DNA of 38,413 nt from an uncultured Rhodospirillaceae bacterium (lineage in GTDB: Bacteria > Pseudomonadota > Alphaproteobacteria > Rhodospirillales > Magnetospirillaceae): contig CAJANL010000155.1 in the NCBI GenBank assembly GCA_903941105.1, positions 1 through 38,413 on the forward strand, read 5' to 3'. A model generated the notes under the pieces. That model had not been told where the DNA came from, searched no databases, and saw only the letters and a program-made list of their open reading frames with translations. A program made the position numbers and the translations under genes. Below, piece by piece: positions 15,455-25,657 of this stretch; positions within the stretch are counted from its first letter, which is position 1, and the number at the start of each line of letters is the position of its first letter.

Positions 15455-16776
15455 GCACCCTGGCCCTGTTGGGCGGCAATCCCGTCCGTTCCCGCCTGTT
15501 TCCCGCCTACCGCGTCATCGGCGCCGCCGAGAAGGCCGCCGTCGCCGAGGTGCTGGACAGCGGCGTGCTGTCGCGCTTCCTGGGCGTCTGGCACCAGGAT
15601 TTCCACGGTGGGCCGCAGGTCCAGGCCTTCGAGGCGGAATGGGCCGAAGCCTGCGGCGCGCGCTTCGCCGTCTCGGTCAATTCCAACACCTCGGGCCTGT
15701 TCTGCGCCATGGGGGCGGCGGGGGTGGGTCCCGGCGACGAGGTCATCGTCTCGCCCTACACCATGACCGCCTCGGCCATCGCACCCATGATCTTCAACGC
15801 GGTGCCGGTGTTCGCCGACATCGACCCCGTCAGCTTCTGCCTCAGCGCCGAGACCATCGCCGCCCGCATCACGCCCCGCACCAAGGCCATCGTGGTGGTC
15901 CACATCTTCGGCCAGCCCGCCGACATGGACCCCATCATGGCGCTGGCCGAGAAACACGGCCTGACGGTGGTGGAGGACTGCGCCCAGTCGCCCTTCGCCA
16001 CCTATAAGGGCCGGCCGGTGGGGACGTTGGGCCATATGGGGGTGTTCAGCCTCAACTACCACAAGCACATCCACACCGGCGAGGGTGGCGTCGTCACCAC
16101 CAACGACCCCCGGCTGGCCGAGAAGCTGCAACTGATCCGTAACCACGCCGAGAACGTGGTCGAGGGCAAGGGCGTCTCGGATCTGGTCAACATGCTGGGG
16201 TTCAACTTCCGCCTGGGCGAAATGGAGGCGGCCATCGGCCGCCAGCAGCTCAAGCGCGGCCCCGCCCTGGTGGCCGAGCGCCGCGCCAACGTCGCCCATC
16301 TCGAACACGAGCTGGCCGGCGTGCCCGGCATCGCCCTGCCCAGGCTGGTGGACGGCGCAGTGCACAGCTACTACGTCCACGCCTTGACCTATGACCGCGC
16401 CGCCACCGGCATTTCCCGCGCCACCTTCGTCAAGGCCATCAAGGCCGAACTGGCGCCGTGCGAACTGCGCGAGCACGAAGGCGTGCTGATGGGGGAAGGC
16501 TATGTCCGGCCGCTCTACCTGCAGCCCATGTACCAGAGCCAGACCGGCTATGGCGACAAGGGCTGCCCGTTCCGTTGCCCCCATTACGGCGGCGAGGTCG
16601 ACTACCGCCGCGGCCTGTGCCCGACCGCCGAGCGCTGCCACTACGAGACGGTGATCACCCACGAGCTGATGCGCCCGCCCATGACCGCCACCGACCTCGA
16701 CGAGGTGGCGGCCGCCTTCCACAAGGTGGCGGAGAACCTGGGGGCGCTGCGGGACTGGGAGAAGGCCGCAGGATGA
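15451..16776 (+). CDS. DegT/DnrJ/EryC1 sugar aminotransferase
   Basis: A 441-residue PLP-dependent aminotransferase of the DegT/AHBA family, which adds an amino group to a keto-sugar. The internal aldimine lysine is K205 in NYHKHIHTGEGG, and the PLP-ring aspartate is D176 in VVEDCAQS. It is longer than many DegT enzymes because of a Cys-rich C-terminal stretch (CPFRCPHYGG, then LCPTAERCHYE at about 369-393), which may bind a metal or be an active-site lid. It is the last gene of the operon and faces the converging histidine kinase gene. It could act in an amino-sugar step upstream of PseI or modify the nonulosonic acid. Confidence 0.88.
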   Translation: MSTLALLGGNPVRSRLFPAYRVIGAAEKAAVAEVLDSGVLSRFLGVWHQDFHGGPQVQAFEAEWAEACGARFAVSVNSNTSGLFCAMGAAGVGPGDEVIVSPYTMTASAIAPMIFNAVPVFADIDPVSFCLSAETIAARITPRTKAIVVVHIFGQPADMDPIMALAEKHGLTVVEDCAQSPFATYKGRPVGTLGHMGVFSLNYHKHIHTGEGGVVTTNDPRLAEKLQLIRNHAENVVEGKGVSDLVNMLGFNFRLGEMEAAIGRQQLKRGPALVAERRANVAHLEHELAGVPGIALPRLVDGAVHSYYVHALTYDRAATGISRATFVKAIKAELAPCELREHEGVLMGEGYVRPLYLQPMYQSQTGYGDKGCPFRCPHYGGEVDYRRGLCPTAERCHYETVITHELMRPPMTATDLDEVAAAFHKVAENLGALRDWEKAAG

Positions 16777-16778
16777 GA

Positions 16779-16799
16779 GGCCGCCGCCGCAAGGCGGCC
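16779..16799. terminator. hairpin between converging operons
   Basis: GGCCGCC (16779-16785) and GGCGGCC (16793-16799) form a 7-bp perfect stem with a 7-nt loop just after the aminotransferase stop. There is no T-run on the plus side. It lies between two converging operons, so it is probably a weak bidirectional terminator. Confidence 0.45.
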
Positions 16800-16900
16800 A
16801 TGGTCATATCTGCCCGCCGATACGACCGTGGCATCTCTCGTCCGGCTTTGCGTTCGAACCCACGCAATTCATCGTCGGACCAATGAAGCGAACCTCCGGT

Positions 16901-18367
16901 TCAGGACACCCGCGTCAACGCATCCTCGATGGCCCGTCGCAACGGCTCGGCCTGGACCGGCTTATGCAGCAGCGCGGCGCCGCAACGGCGGCCCTCGGCG
17001 AGTTGATCGCCGCTGGTCTCGCCGGTCAGCACGATGGCCGGCACTTGGCGCTGCAACATGGCCCGCACCCGGTCGACCACCTCGTAGCCCGATAGATTGG
17101 CGCGCAGCCGCAGGTCGGTGAGGACCACCGTCGGTGTCGCCTCGTCCATGCGCTGCAGCACCTGGGCCATGTCCTCGGCGGGCAGCACCACGATGCCCCA
17201 CATTTCGAGGATCATCGTCAGGCCCGACAGCACCATGCGGTCGTCGTCCACCACCAGTACCGCGACGCCCGACAGGTCGACGGCGGCCGGCACCGCCTCG
17301 GGTTCCTCCACCTCGGCGGCCTGGGGCTCGGCCATGGGGACCGAGACCGCGAACATGGAACCGCGACCCAGCCGTGAATGCAGCTCCAGGGGAAGACCGA
17401 GCAAAAGCGTCAGCCGGCGCACGATGGCCAGCCCGAGGCCCAGGCCGTGGGCGCGATCGCGCTCGGGATTGTCGAGCTGAGTGAACTCTTCGAAGATGTC
17501 CGCCTGACGCTCGGGGGGAATGCCGTAGCCGGTGTCCCACACCTCGATGCGTAGCCGCCCGCCCCGCCGTCTGCTGCCCAGCAGGATGCCGCCCTGGCGG
17601 GTATAGCGCACCGCATTGGACAGCAGATTGCGCAGGATGCGCTCCAGCAGCACCGGGTCGGTGAACCCCACCATGGGGCGCACCGATGCGTTGAATCGCA
17701 ACCCCTTACCCTCCACCTGCGGGCGGAATTCCTGTTCGAGTTGCCGCAGCATTTCGTCAATGGCGACACGCTCGGGCTTGGGCTCGACGGTGCCGGCGTC
17801 CAGCGTCGAGATATCCAGCAGGGCGTCGAGCAACTGCTCGCCCGACGCCAGCGCCCGGCCCAGCATCCCAACGGTACGATGCAGGTCCGGATCGCGCACC
17901 CCGTCATCCAGGACGCTGAGGAAAAAGCGCATGGCCTGGAAGGGCTGGCGTAGATCGTGGCTGGCGGCGGCGAGGAACTTGGACTTGGCCGCGATGACGC
18001 GGTGGGCACGGTCGGTGACCTCGTCATCCACCAGGCCGTCGACCCACACCATCACCGCCCGTACCCGCCCGGCCTCACCCGCGATCACCGGAGCGCAATG
18101 CAGACGTACCGAGCGGCCGGAGGCACCGCCGCTACCGATCTCGATTTCCTTTGGTGTGCCGGTGAACTCCATTTCCGCCAACTCAGCCTTAACCCGCGGC
18201 CACTCCGGGCGGTGTTCCAGACCACCCGAAGCGTCGAACCGGTTTAGAAAGGCATCATTGGCGTTCAGTGGTACCAGGCCGGGCAGCGACAGCACCAGAC
18301 TCGGGGTGCACGATTCCGCCATTCGATCGGGCATTCTGCCGGAAAAGCTTTCGGAGGAGTGTACCAT
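16901..18367 (-). CDS. hybrid sensor histidine kinase / response regulator
   Basis: A 488-residue cytoplasmic kinase. Residues 20-115 look like a divergent PAS-type sensor. The dimerisation domain has H137 in AAASHDLRQP, a signature of NahK/RpfC-style hybrids. The ATPase domain (about 215-345) has LLSNAVRYT, VWDTGYGIP and GLGLGLAIV. A C-terminal receiver (about 369-488) has acceptor D418 in TDLRLR. No membrane segment or output domain is present, so it should relay phosphate to another protein, possibly an Hpt or the neighbouring regulator. ATG 18367 has GAGGT upstream. It is 54 bp beyond the receiver gene and probably in the same transcription unit. Confidence 0.9.
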   Translation of the reverse strand: MVHSSESFSGRMPDRMAESCTPSLVLSLPGLVPLNANDAFLNRFDASGGLEHRPEWPRVKAELAEMEFTGTPKEIEIGSGGASGRSVRLHCAPVIAGEAGRVRAVMVWVDGLVDDEVTDRAHRVIAAKSKFLAAASHDLRQPFQAMRFFLSVLDDGVRDPDLHRTVGMLGRALASGEQLLDALLDISTLDAGTVEPKPERVAIDEMLRQLEQEFRPQVEGKGLRFNASVRPMVGFTDPVLLERILRNLLSNAVRYTRQGGILLGSRRRGGRLRIEVWDTGYGIPPERQADIFEEFTQLDNPERDRAHGLGLGLAIVRRLTLLLGLPLELHSRLGRGSMFAVSVPMAEPQAAEVEEPEAVPAAVDLSGVAVLVVDDDRMVLSGLTMILEMWGIVVLPAEDMAQVLQRMDEATPTVVLTDLRLRANLSGYEVVDRVRAMLQRQVPAIVLTGETSGDQLAEGRRCGAALLHKPVQAEPLRRAIEDALTRVS

Positions 18368-18421
18368 GGAATCTACCTCAAGCTGAGAGTACCGTCTCGG
18401 GCAGGCGGCTGTAACTTGGGC

Positions 18422-19111
18422 TTAGGAGGTAACCCTGTTCTCGATCAATTGGCGAAATCGAAGTATGGACGCCAGCCGCGCCTTGATCATTGCCATATCC
18501 ATGGACTTGCCGAAGAAGGCATCGGCGCCGGCCTCAAGGCTGCGCACCATGTCGCGGGTCCCCTCGCGGCTGCTCAGGATGGCGAGCACGAAATTGGAGT
18601 GATGGAGCCGACGGATGGCGGCGGCGCGGCGCATCAGCTCCAGCCCGTCCACATGCGGCATCACCAGATCGAACAGGATGCAGTCCCACCCCCCTTCCAT
18701 GAGACGGGCCATGGCCGCCTCGGAGTCGGCGATGGGAACCACCTGGGCGCCGACACGGCCCAACTCGCCACGCAGGTATTCGCGATAGGTGGCGCTGTCG
18801 TCCACCACCAGAATGCGAGCCCCCACCAGGGCCGAGGCCAGCCGGTCGTCTTCACCGACCTCCCCGGTCAGGGCATCGCGCACCCGGAGGCGGATCAGGG
18901 ACCAGTCCGGGTGCTGCGGCAACTCCAGCACCGGCACGCCCAGGGCGGTCCAGCTTCGGTCGGCCGCTCCCGGCTCGGCGACCACCAGACAGACCCCCTC
19001 GGCGGACTCTCCGGCGAAGCGGGCCTGACCGCCCTCGGCCTCGATCATCAAGGTCAGGCGGAGGCGGGCGGTCTCGGAGGTGCAGAGCACCATCACCGCC
19101 GTTGCGGTCAT
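18422..19111 (-). CDS. response regulator with degenerate N-terminal and intact C-terminal receiver
   Basis: A 229-residue protein. The C-terminal half (about 96-225) is a CheY-like receiver: acidic pair in [12 protein letters not shown], acceptor Asp in ILFDLVMPHVDG, and the conserved Lys in FFGKSMD. The N-terminal half (about 1-95) has alternating strand/helix character (VMVLCTSETARLRL) and may be a receiver that lost its acceptor. There is no DNA-binding or enzymatic output, so it is probably the diffusible output or a phosphate sink of this chemosensory pathway. The start ATG 19111 has AAGGAGGGAGGT right before it and overlaps the cheB stop by ATGA. Confidence 0.85.
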   Translation of the reverse strand: MTATAVMVLCTSETARLRLTLMIEAEGGQARFAGESAEGVCLVVAEPGAADRSWTALGVPVLELPQHPDWSLIRLRVRDALTGEVGEDDRLASALVGARILVVDDSATYREYLRGELGRVGAQVVPIADSEAAMARLMEGGWDCILFDLVMPHVDGLELMRRAAAIRRLHHSNFVLAILSSREGTRDMVRSLEAGADAFFGKSMDMAMIKARLASILRFRQLIENRVTS

Positions 19112-20157
19112 ACCTCCCTCCTTCCCGCCACCACGCCGCGTGCCAGTTCCACCAAGCGCCGGGCGATCCGATTCACCGCCAGGACCTCCACCGCAGCCCC
19201 CAGCCGCACCGCCGTGCCGGGCATTCCCCACACCACGGCGGACGAGGCATCCTCGGCGATGGTGTAGCCACCGGCGCCGCGGATGGCCGCCAATCCGCGG
19301 GCACCGTCCTCTCCCATGCCGGTCAGCAGGACGCCGATGGCGCGGGAGCCGAATGCCGCCGCCGCGCTAGCCAGCAAGATGTCTGCCGACGGTCTCTGCC
19401 CGTGAACCAACTCGCCATGGTCGAAACACAGCCGCCCCCCCTGAATCCGAATATGGACACCGGCGGGCGCCACCGCCACATGCCCCGGGAGGAAGGCCCC
19501 GCCATCACCGGCCAGACCGACCGGCAGCGCCGAAACCGAGCTCAGCCAGGCAACGAAGCCCTCCATGAACGAGGCGCCCATATGCTGCACCAGCGCCAAC
19601 GGCAGCGGAAAATCCCCCGGCAGGGCGCCCAACACCTGCGCCAGGGCGCTCGGGCCGCCGGTGGAGGCCCCCATCACCACCGCGCTCCAGTCATCGCCCC
19701 AGCCCGTGCCGGGGACAGGCTGTTGCGTATCGAATCGCCGATGTTGCACCACCGGCACCTGGCTCATGATGTAGAGCTGAGAACACAGGCGTTGCGACAA
19801 CTCAGGCCAATCGGCGTTCGTTGACGACAATGGCTTTTCCACCACCGACAGGGCGCCGGCCTTCAGGGCGTTCATGGAAATGTCGAGCGACCGGTCGTCG
19901 AGGTCCGAGGCGACGACCACGATGGGCAGCGGGTGCTCGCGCATGATGCGGCGGGTCAGGTCGAGACCGTTCTGGCCGGGCAGGCGGATGTCCATGGAAA
20001 CCACGTCGGGTGGCAAGACGCTGATAAGGCGCAATGCTTCGTCGGCGTTTCCGGCGATGCCGGCCACTTCGAGGCGAGGGTCGCCGGTGATGACGCGGGA
20101 GAGCAGGTACTGCGCCACCGGCGAATCGTCGATGATGAGGACCTTGACCCGGCTCAT
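19108..20157 (-). CDS. cheB: chemotaxis methylesterase/glutamine deamidase CheB
   Basis: A 349-residue CheB. The N-terminal receiver has acceptor D56 (SMDIRLPG), and the C-terminal esterase has the catalytic triad S165 (GASTGG), H192 (QHMG) and D284 (GMGEDG). It removes methyl groups from the MCP and is switched on by phosphate from the hybrid CheA. It pairs with the CheR in this operon. Its start overlaps the cheA stop by ATGA. Confidence 0.95.
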   Translation of the reverse strand: MSRVKVLIIDDSPVAQYLLSRVITGDPRLEVAGIAGNADEALRLISVLPPDVVSMDIRLPGQNGLDLTRRIMREHPLPIVVVASDLDDRSLDISMNALKAGALSVVEKPLSSTNADWPELSQRLCSQLYIMSQVPVVQHRRFDTQQPVPGTGWGDDWSAVVMGASTGGPSALAQVLGALPGDFPLPLALVQHMGASFMEGFVAWLSSVSALPVGLAGDGGAFLPGHVAVAPAGVHIRIQGGRLCFDHGELVHGQRPSADILLASAAAAFGSRAIGVLLTGMGEDGARGLAAIRGAGGYTIAEDASSAVVWGMPGTAVRLGAAVEVLAVNRIARRLVELARGVVAGRREV

Positions 20158-22049
20158 GACAACACCTCCGCCAATATCCGCCGCAAACCATGCCCATCCG
20201 GATCCTGCTTGGCGATGCAGGCGGCGGCGCCCAGTTCGGCGGCTCGACGGGCATCCACGTCGCCCGTCCGCGAGGTCACCAGCACCACCGGCACCTTGCC
20301 GCCAACCGCCGCAAGCAGGCCGAAGCCGTCCAGCCGGGGCATCTCGATGTCGCTGACCACCACGTCCACCGGCTCGACCTCCAGCACCTCAAGCGCCGCG
20401 GCGCCATCGGCCACCGTCACCACGCGGTAGCCCTCGGCCTCCAGGAGGTTCCGCAACAGGACGCGGTAGGTGGCGGAATCATCCACGACGAGAACGACCT
20501 TGCCCCCGAGACCTCCCGGTCCCTCCCGAGTCGCAACGGGTTTGAGCGAATGCGCCAGAGAGGACGGCACCAGAACAAAAGCGGGGGTGCCATCGCCCAG
20601 CACCACCGACCCCGCCAACAGCGGATGGGCATCGAGGGGCGGATCGAGGGCGGCGACCGGGAGATTAACCACCCCGACAAAGCGATCCACCACCAAGCCC
20701 ATCCGGCAACCATCGGCCACGACCACCGCCACCCGCATGGGCATGGGCATGGGCTCGGCCGGCACTCCGGCCCTTCCTCCCACCAGGGAGGCCAGCGGGG
20801 CCAGCGATATTTCCACCCCGTCCAGGACCGCCAGCCAGCGGCCCTCCGCCTCCGTCACGTCGGCACGCGACAGGTGGGCCAACCGCCGGACCTCGGGCAG
20901 GCACCACACGTCACCGGCCGCCTCCACCACCAGCAGGGTGCGGCTGGTCATGGTCACCGGCAGCGTCAGCACGACGGCGGCGCCCCCCAGCGACGATACC
21001 GCCAGCTCGACACTGCCCTGCAGGCGCGAGACCACCCGGCGCACGATGTCCATGCCCATGCCGCGGCCGGCCACCGTGTCGACCTCGTCGACGGTGGACA
21101 GGCCAGGCACGAAAGCCAACGCCCGCAACCGCTCGGGCGGCGCCACCTGTGCCTGGGACCTGGACAGGATGCCCTGCTCGACCGCGATCCGTGCCAGGGC
21201 GGCGAGGTCGAAGCCGCGGCCGTCGTCCTCCACCATCACCCGCAGCCGGCCACCCGCAACCGCCACCGCCAGCCGCACCCGCCCCTCCGCCAGCTTTCCC
21301 GTGGCGGTGCGGTCGGCGGGCGATTCGATGCCGTGGCTGACGGCGTTGCGCAGGACATGCAGCACCGGTTCCCGCAGGGCCTGGAGAACCTCACGATCGG
21401 CTCGGGTCTCCATCCCCTCCACCTCGACCCGCACCGAGCGGCCGCACGCCGCTGCGGTTTCCCGCACCAGCGGCGCCAGACCGGCGAAGGCGGCATCGGC
21501 CGCCACCAGACGCAACTGCCCGACCTCGTCGGCGATATCGGCCGCCAGTCGACCCAGCCGCCAACTGGAGTCCTCCACCTCAAGCGCCAGATCGGCCGGC
21601 AACTCGCGCGCCCGGGCGGCCAATCGGCCATGGCGGGCGGCCTCCCCCAGCAAGGCGCCGGCACTGACCAGCAGGCGGTCCATGACGCGAGCCTCGACCC
21701 GCACCAGGGCAGCGGCGGAAGGCACCCCGGCCGGGCCGGCCAGCATCGCTGCCGATGCATCCTCGATGACGTCCAGGGCATCGAGGGTGCGGCGGCGGAG
21801 ATGCGCTGTCCAAGGGGTGTCGCCGTCCCACACCCCCTGCAGCCAGCCCTCCATATGGTGGGCCAACGCCTCCACCTCGGGGAGGTCGACGGCGCGGGCG
21901 GCACCCTTCAGGCTATGGACGCGGCGGTAGGCTTCCTCGATGTCTTCCACTCCCTCGTCGGCGCCCAGCAGCCGGCGCAGGGCGACCAGATGATCCCGGC
22001 ATTCGCCTGCATAAGCCTCCAGCAATTGGTTGCGGACCTCGTCACTCAT
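20154..22049 (-). CDS. cheA: hybrid chemotaxis kinase CheA with C-terminal receiver
   Basis: A 631-residue CheA. The Hpt domain carries phosphorylated H45 (RVHSLKGAA). A dimerisation segment, an HATPase domain ([26 protein letters not shown]) and a CheW-like coupling domain follow, then a receiver with acceptor D567 ([10 protein letters not shown]). The usual P2 (CheY/CheB-binding) domain seems absent. Hybrid CheA-REC proteins are typical of alternative-function chemosensory systems, where the internal receiver acts as a phosphate sink or relay. ATG 22049 overlaps the MCP stop by ATGA. Confidence 0.93.
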   Translation of the reverse strand: MSDEVRNQLLEAYAGECRDHLVALRRLLGADEGVEDIEEAYRRVHSLKGAARAVDLPEVEALAHHMEGWLQGVWDGDTPWTAHLRRRTLDALDVIEDASAAMLAGPAGVPSAAALVRVEARVMDRLLVSAGALLGEAARHGRLAARARELPADLALEVEDSSWRLGRLAADIADEVGQLRLVAADAAFAGLAPLVRETAAACGRSVRVEVEGMETRADREVLQALREPVLHVLRNAVSHGIESPADRTATGKLAEGRVRLAVAVAGGRLRVMVEDDGRGFDLAALARIAVEQGILSRSQAQVAPPERLRALAFVPGLSTVDEVDTVAGRGMGMDIVRRVVSRLQGSVELAVSSLGGAAVVLTLPVTMTSRTLLVVEAAGDVWCLPEVRRLAHLSRADVTEAEGRWLAVLDGVEISLAPLASLVGGRAGVPAEPMPMPMRVAVVVADGCRMGLVVDRFVGVVNLPVAALDPPLDAHPLLAGSVVLGDGTPAFVLVPSSLAHSLKPVATREGPGGLGGKVVLVVDDSATYRVLLRNLLEAEGYRVVTVADGAAALEVLEVEPVDVVVSDIEMPRLDGFGLLAAVGGKVPVVLVTSRTGDVDARRAAELGAAACIAKQDPDGHGLRRILAEVLS

Positions 22050-23722
22050 AGGCGGTAGTTCTTCACTGCATTCAGCAAGGTTTCGCTGAGGCTGCCCAGG
22101 CCCATGGCCGAGCGTTCCAGCTCGCGGGTGGTGTCTGCGGTCTGGCGCGAGGCTTCTCGAATGCTCTGCAGCGCCTGCAGCGATTGTTCGAGCCCGATCT
22201 GATGCTGATTGGTCGCCGCCATGATCTGTTGAAAGGCCAAAACGCTCTCGCGGATGCCATCGGCCAGCGCGAGGATGGTGCGATTGGCGTCGCCGGTCTT
22301 CTGCCGGCCGGCGGTCAGCCGCTTTCCCGCCTCCCCGGTCAACCCCACTGCGGCGTTGACGCCCTCCTGGATGCCGCCGAGCTGGGTGCGCACCTGGGCG
22401 TTGGCGTCGCGTGCCTGCCCCGCCAGCTTCTTGATCTCTTCGGCCACCACCGCGAACGAGCGGCCGTGTTCACCCGCCGCCGCCGCCTCGATGGCGGCAT
22501 TCAGCGCCAGCAGGTGCGACCGCTCGGCGATGGTGTTGACGGTAAGGATGATGTCGGCGATGGCCTGAGCCCGTGTCGACAGGATCGCCACCGTGGCGGC
22601 CAGTGCCTCCGCCTGCTCACGGATGGCGTCCATGGCCCGGCCGGTATCCTCCACCGCCTTCAGTCCGTCATCGGCGGCACCGGCCGCCACCCGGCCTGTG
22701 CGCTCGACCTCCTCGGCGCGGCGGCTGATCAGGCTGCCGGACTTGGTGATCTCGGTCAGGGTGGCGGAGGTTTCCTCGATGGCGGACACCTGCTCGGAGG
22801 CGGCGGCAACCTGTTCCTGGGCGGCGGCACGAATTTCGGACACGGCGGCGCTGGCCGCCTCGGCCCCGGCGCGGGTATCGCGGGCGATGGCGCCCAGGCT
22901 CTCGGTCATCTGGTTGAGGTGATGCGCGAGGGTGGCCATCTCGTCGCCGGTGGTTGTGGGCAGCCGTCGCGTCAAATCGCCCTGCCCGACCACACGCACG
23001 AACTCGACGAAGCGGCTGATCGGTCCACTGACCTTGCGCGAAATGATCACCGCCGCCACCGTGGCCGCCGCCAGCATCGCGACACCGACCGCAATGGCGG
23101 CACGGAGGGACCGGCGATAGACCGCAGCCATCTCCCTCCCCGTCTCCAGGGTCAGCCTCCCGATGCCCGTGACCACGGCCTCGGCGTTCTGATCGATCCT
23201 GCGGTGAAGCGGCAACAGGAGGTCCCGTTGCGCCACCGCCTCCTCCAGGCGGCCCTGACGCAGGAATTGGAACAGCCCCTGCGCCAGGGTGGCGATTTCC
23301 ACCTCGGTCCGCAGCATCGCCCCCGCCGCAGTGGCGATCTCGGCCCACAGGATCCGGCGTTGTTCCGTCAGACCATATTCCGCCCGGTTACGGGCGTATT
23401 CCTCCAACTCCACCATTCGGGCAATCAGAGCGTCGCTGTGCCGCCGATACTCGCCCTCGATGCCGGAAGCGAGCGGCGGGCCGCGCCTGATGACGGCCAA
23501 GGAACCGAGCGTAAAGGCGCCCTCCCTGAATCCGCGCACCTCCATACGCCCCAGCGTGATATTGACCGACATGGAGGTGACCTGCGCGTCGCGTTCGGTG
23601 GCCTCCTCAAGAAACCGCACCGCATGGCGGAATTCATTCAGCTGGAACAGCAGCCCACCCAGGGCCAACACCACCACCACGGCAAATCCCAAGGCCAACT
23701 TGGCCGCGATGGACAACTTCAT
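22046..23722 (-). CDS. methyl-accepting chemotaxis protein
   Basis: A 558-residue transmembrane MCP. TM1 is about residues 7-27, a roughly 170-residue periplasmic sensor follows, and TM2 is about 209-230 ([15 protein letters not shown]), then HAMP and the signalling domain. The hairpin tip is recognisable as [18 protein letters not shown]. There is no C-terminal CheR-binding pentapeptide (it ends KNYRL). The sensor domain matches no family I can name. It is the dedicated receptor of this operon: its start overlaps the second cheW stop and its stop overlaps cheA. The longer open frame upstream is the shadow of cheW, so ATG 23722 is taken. Confidence 0.93.
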   Translation of the reverse strand: MKLSIAAKLALGFAVVVVLALGGLLFQLNEFRHAVRFLEEATERDAQVTSMSVNITLGRMEVRGFREGAFTLGSLAVIRRGPPLASGIEGEYRRHSDALIARMVELEEYARNRAEYGLTEQRRILWAEIATAAGAMLRTEVEIATLAQGLFQFLRQGRLEEAVAQRDLLLPLHRRIDQNAEAVVTGIGRLTLETGREMAAVYRRSLRAAIAVGVAMLAAATVAAVIISRKVSGPISRFVEFVRVVGQGDLTRRLPTTTGDEMATLAHHLNQMTESLGAIARDTRAGAEAASAAVSEIRAAAQEQVAAASEQVSAIEETSATLTEITKSGSLISRRAEEVERTGRVAAGAADDGLKAVEDTGRAMDAIREQAEALAATVAILSTRAQAIADIILTVNTIAERSHLLALNAAIEAAAAGEHGRSFAVVAEEIKKLAGQARDANAQVRTQLGGIQEGVNAAVGLTGEAGKRLTAGRQKTGDANRTILALADGIRESVLAFQQIMAATNQHQIGLEQSLQALQSIREASRQTADTTRELERSAMGLGSLSETLLNAVKNYRL

Positions 23723-24201
23723 GGCACGCCCTTGCACACGGCCGCCAATACGGCGGCGGCATTGAGCATCAACAGGCCGTCGGCGGCAACGCCCTGCACC
23801 AGATAGAGATTCGTGGAGGGCAACATCATCGGGGGACACTGGATGGACTCTGCGCGCTCCACTGCCAGCGCCACCGGCCCGTGTCGCAGCAACAGGGCAT
23901 GACCGGCGCCATCTCGTTGCCGGGGCGGAGCATGACCGAGCAGGGCGCCGACGTCGACGGTCAGCCACCGCCTCTCCATGGCCAGCATCAGGCCGAGGAT
24001 ATGGGGCGCCGCCCCCGGAATGCGGGCGATGGGCGTCATGAGGCATATTCCCGCCAACTCTGCCAGCGGCAATGCCACCCGGACCGCGCGGTCGACGGCG
24101 ACCACCACCTCGCCGGTCTTCGGGCCGGGAATCGTCGATGGCAGCGCCAGTTCCCGCGTCCGCTGGTCGAGCACCTCGGACGGAAGCGGATAGGGCGTCA
24201 T
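23719..24201 (-). CDS. cheW: CheW-like coupling protein (second copy)
   Basis: A 160-residue CheW-domain protein that should bridge the MCP and CheA. Core CheW strands are visible ([48 protein letters not shown]). It is diverged from classical CheW and lacks the usual GxxxLRG motif in exact form. The start ATG 24201 overlaps the cheR stop (ATGA), and its stop overlaps the MCP start. Two CheW proteins in one operon may give competing or layered array contacts. Confidence 0.82.
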   Translation of the reverse strand: MTPYPLPSEVLDQRTRELALPSTIPGPKTGEVVVAVDRAVRVALPLAELAGICLMTPIARIPGAAPHILGLMLAMERRWLTVDVGALLGHAPPRQRDGAGHALLLRHGPVALAVERAESIQCPPMMLPSTNLYLVQGVAADGLLMLNAAAVLAAVCKGVP

Positions 24202-25166
24202 GAGTCGCCCTTGGTGCTCAGCAATCCGCGCAGCGTGGCCATCGCCGCACGCGCGTCGTCGAGGTGATCGAAGGCAATCCCCATATGGAATCCGACATCA
24301 CCGTCAGGGAGTGGCCCTTCAGCCAGGAATTTGCCTGTCTTGCGGTAAAGGGTGGCGTGAGGCAGCCGAACCGGGGTGAACATGTCGTCCATCTCAGGAC
24401 AAACCTCGGCACAGCCGACCGCCAGCCACCCGCCCTCGGCCATCGACCGCCGAATGCCGGCCAACGCCACCCGGCGCTGGGGCGGTGCGAAGTACATCAG
24501 GACGTTGCGGCACAGCACGATATCGAAGCCACTGCCGCCACCCGCCACGGGCGGAGGGTCGGTCACCAGATTATGGTGACGGAATTCAACGCCACGGCGA
24601 AAGACATCGGTGACCCGCCAGCGCGGACCCGCCGCGGTGAAGTTCGCCTCCACCCGCATCCCGCGCAGCGACCATGCGCCGTACTCGCCGATCACCGCCT
24701 CGGCGAGGGCGGTGCGGTCGATGTCGGTGCCGAGCACCCGCAGTTGCCAATTCCCCACCAGTGGATGGGATCGCAACATCATGGCGACCGAGTAGACTTC
24801 GGCACCATTGGCGCAGCCGGCACTCCACACCTCAAGGTGACGGTCGGCGCGGTGCTGCGCGGCCCGATCGGGCACCGCGTACCGTATCAGCGCCTCGAGT
24901 TGCTCGGCATCGCGGAAGAATGAGGTTTCCCCGATGGTGATGGCGGCGACCAGGGCTTCCGCCTCGATACCGTCGAGAGGCTCGCCCTCCAGCAAGGCCA
25001 GGTAGCCGGTGAGGTCCAGGCTGGCATGGCAAGCCAGCCGATCGGCCAGCCGGTCGGCGAGCAGCTCATCCTTGTCGGCATAGTATCCGAGCCCGGTTCG
25101 GGCGATGGCCAGCGCCTTAAATCGAGGCCAATCGCGATGACCGACGAGACCGCTAGGCCCGTGCAC
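24198..25166 (-). CDS. cheR: chemotaxis receptor methyltransferase CheR
   Basis: A 322-residue SAM-dependent methyltransferase. The N-terminal helical domain is at about 10-75; [11 protein letters not shown] (77-86), [15 protein letters not shown] (112-126) for SAM binding and [12 protein letters not shown] mark the catalytic domain. It methylates glutamates of the MCP, opposing CheB. GTG 25166 is chosen because GGAGG lies upstream at good spacing; this overlaps the cheW stop by 14 bases. The extra C-terminal 30 residues after HATLYRK have no clear family match. Confidence 0.92.
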   Translation of the reverse strand: MHGPSGLVGHRDWPRFKALAIARTGLGYYADKDELLADRLADRLACHASLDLTGYLALLEGEPLDGIEAEALVAAITIGETSFFRDAEQLEALIRYAVPDRAAQHRADRHLEVWSAGCANGAEVYSVAMMLRSHPLVGNWQLRVLGTDIDRTALAEAVIGEYGAWSLRGMRVEANFTAAGPRWRVTDVFRRGVEFRHHNLVTDPPPVAGGGSGFDIVLCRNVLMYFAPPQRRVALAGIRRSMAEGGWLAVGCAEVCPEMDDMFTPVRLPHATLYRKTGKFLAEGPLPDGDVGFHMGIAFDHLDDARAAMATLRGLLSTKGDS

Positions 25167-25656
25167 CGTCCCACTCCTCCAGGCGATCCTCGGCCAGACG
25201 GCGGAAGTCGCCAAGCACCAGCATTTCGCGGCGGGTGAGCAGCCGCGCCGGGTCGAGGATCGGCAACAACCCGATCCCGCCGAACTCCCCGACCTCGCCA
25301 CCCGCCATGGCGACGACGCAGTCGTTGAGAGTCAGGTCCGGCGGCGGCGGTTGGGGTGAGCGCGTCAGTTGCGCCACCGCCACGGCCCGGTCAACCAGCC
25401 CCCCCCAACTCACCGTCCCGCCCATCACCACCACCGGGGAGAAGCGGCCCGGATTGCCCTCGCCCAGACCCAGCAGGCGCGCCATGGCGACAACCGGGAC
25501 GGCACGGCCACGCAGGTTCATCACGCCGTCCAGCATGGTGGGCATGGCGGGAAAGCGCCCCAGTCGCGGCAGCAGCACGACCTCGGCCACCGCCTCGACC
25601 GGCAGGGCCATCATGGTCGAGGAGACCTCGAAGATCAGGTGAAGGCCGATAGGCAT
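25153..25656 (-). CDS. cheW: CheW-like coupling protein, first gene of chemosensory operon
   Basis: A 167-residue CheW-domain protein with the classical motif GVMNLRGRAVPVVAMARLLG, which forms the receptor and kinase interfaces. ATG 25656 is preferred over ATG 25668 because GGAGGT lies seven bases upstream. That Shine-Dalgarno lies in a strong inverted repeat (25658-25688). This is the first gene of the che operon, whose later members overlap it and each other. The C-terminus (LLTRREMLVLGDFRR) is longer than in minimal CheW. Confidence 0.88.
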   Translation of the reverse strand: MPIGLHLIFEVSSTMMALPVEAVAEVVLLPRLGRFPAMPTMLDGVMNLRGRAVPVVAMARLLGLGEGNPGRFSPVVVMGGTVSWGGLVDRAVAVAQLTRSPQPPPPDLTLNDCVVAMAGGEVGEFGGIGLLPILDPARLLTRREMLVLGDFRRLAEDRLEEWDGARA

Positions 25657-25657
25657 G

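Noticed and set aside
20190-22058. Long open frame antisense to cheA
   Set aside because: Shadow of a GC-rich gene; composition is Gln/His/Arg-rich without motifs, and cheA is clearly real. The same holds for other long antisense frames such as 3426-5393 and 35408-37909.
25166-25301. Longer N-terminus for CheR
   Set aside because: The extra frame lies inside the upstream cheW gene; GTG 25166 has a good Shine-Dalgarno.
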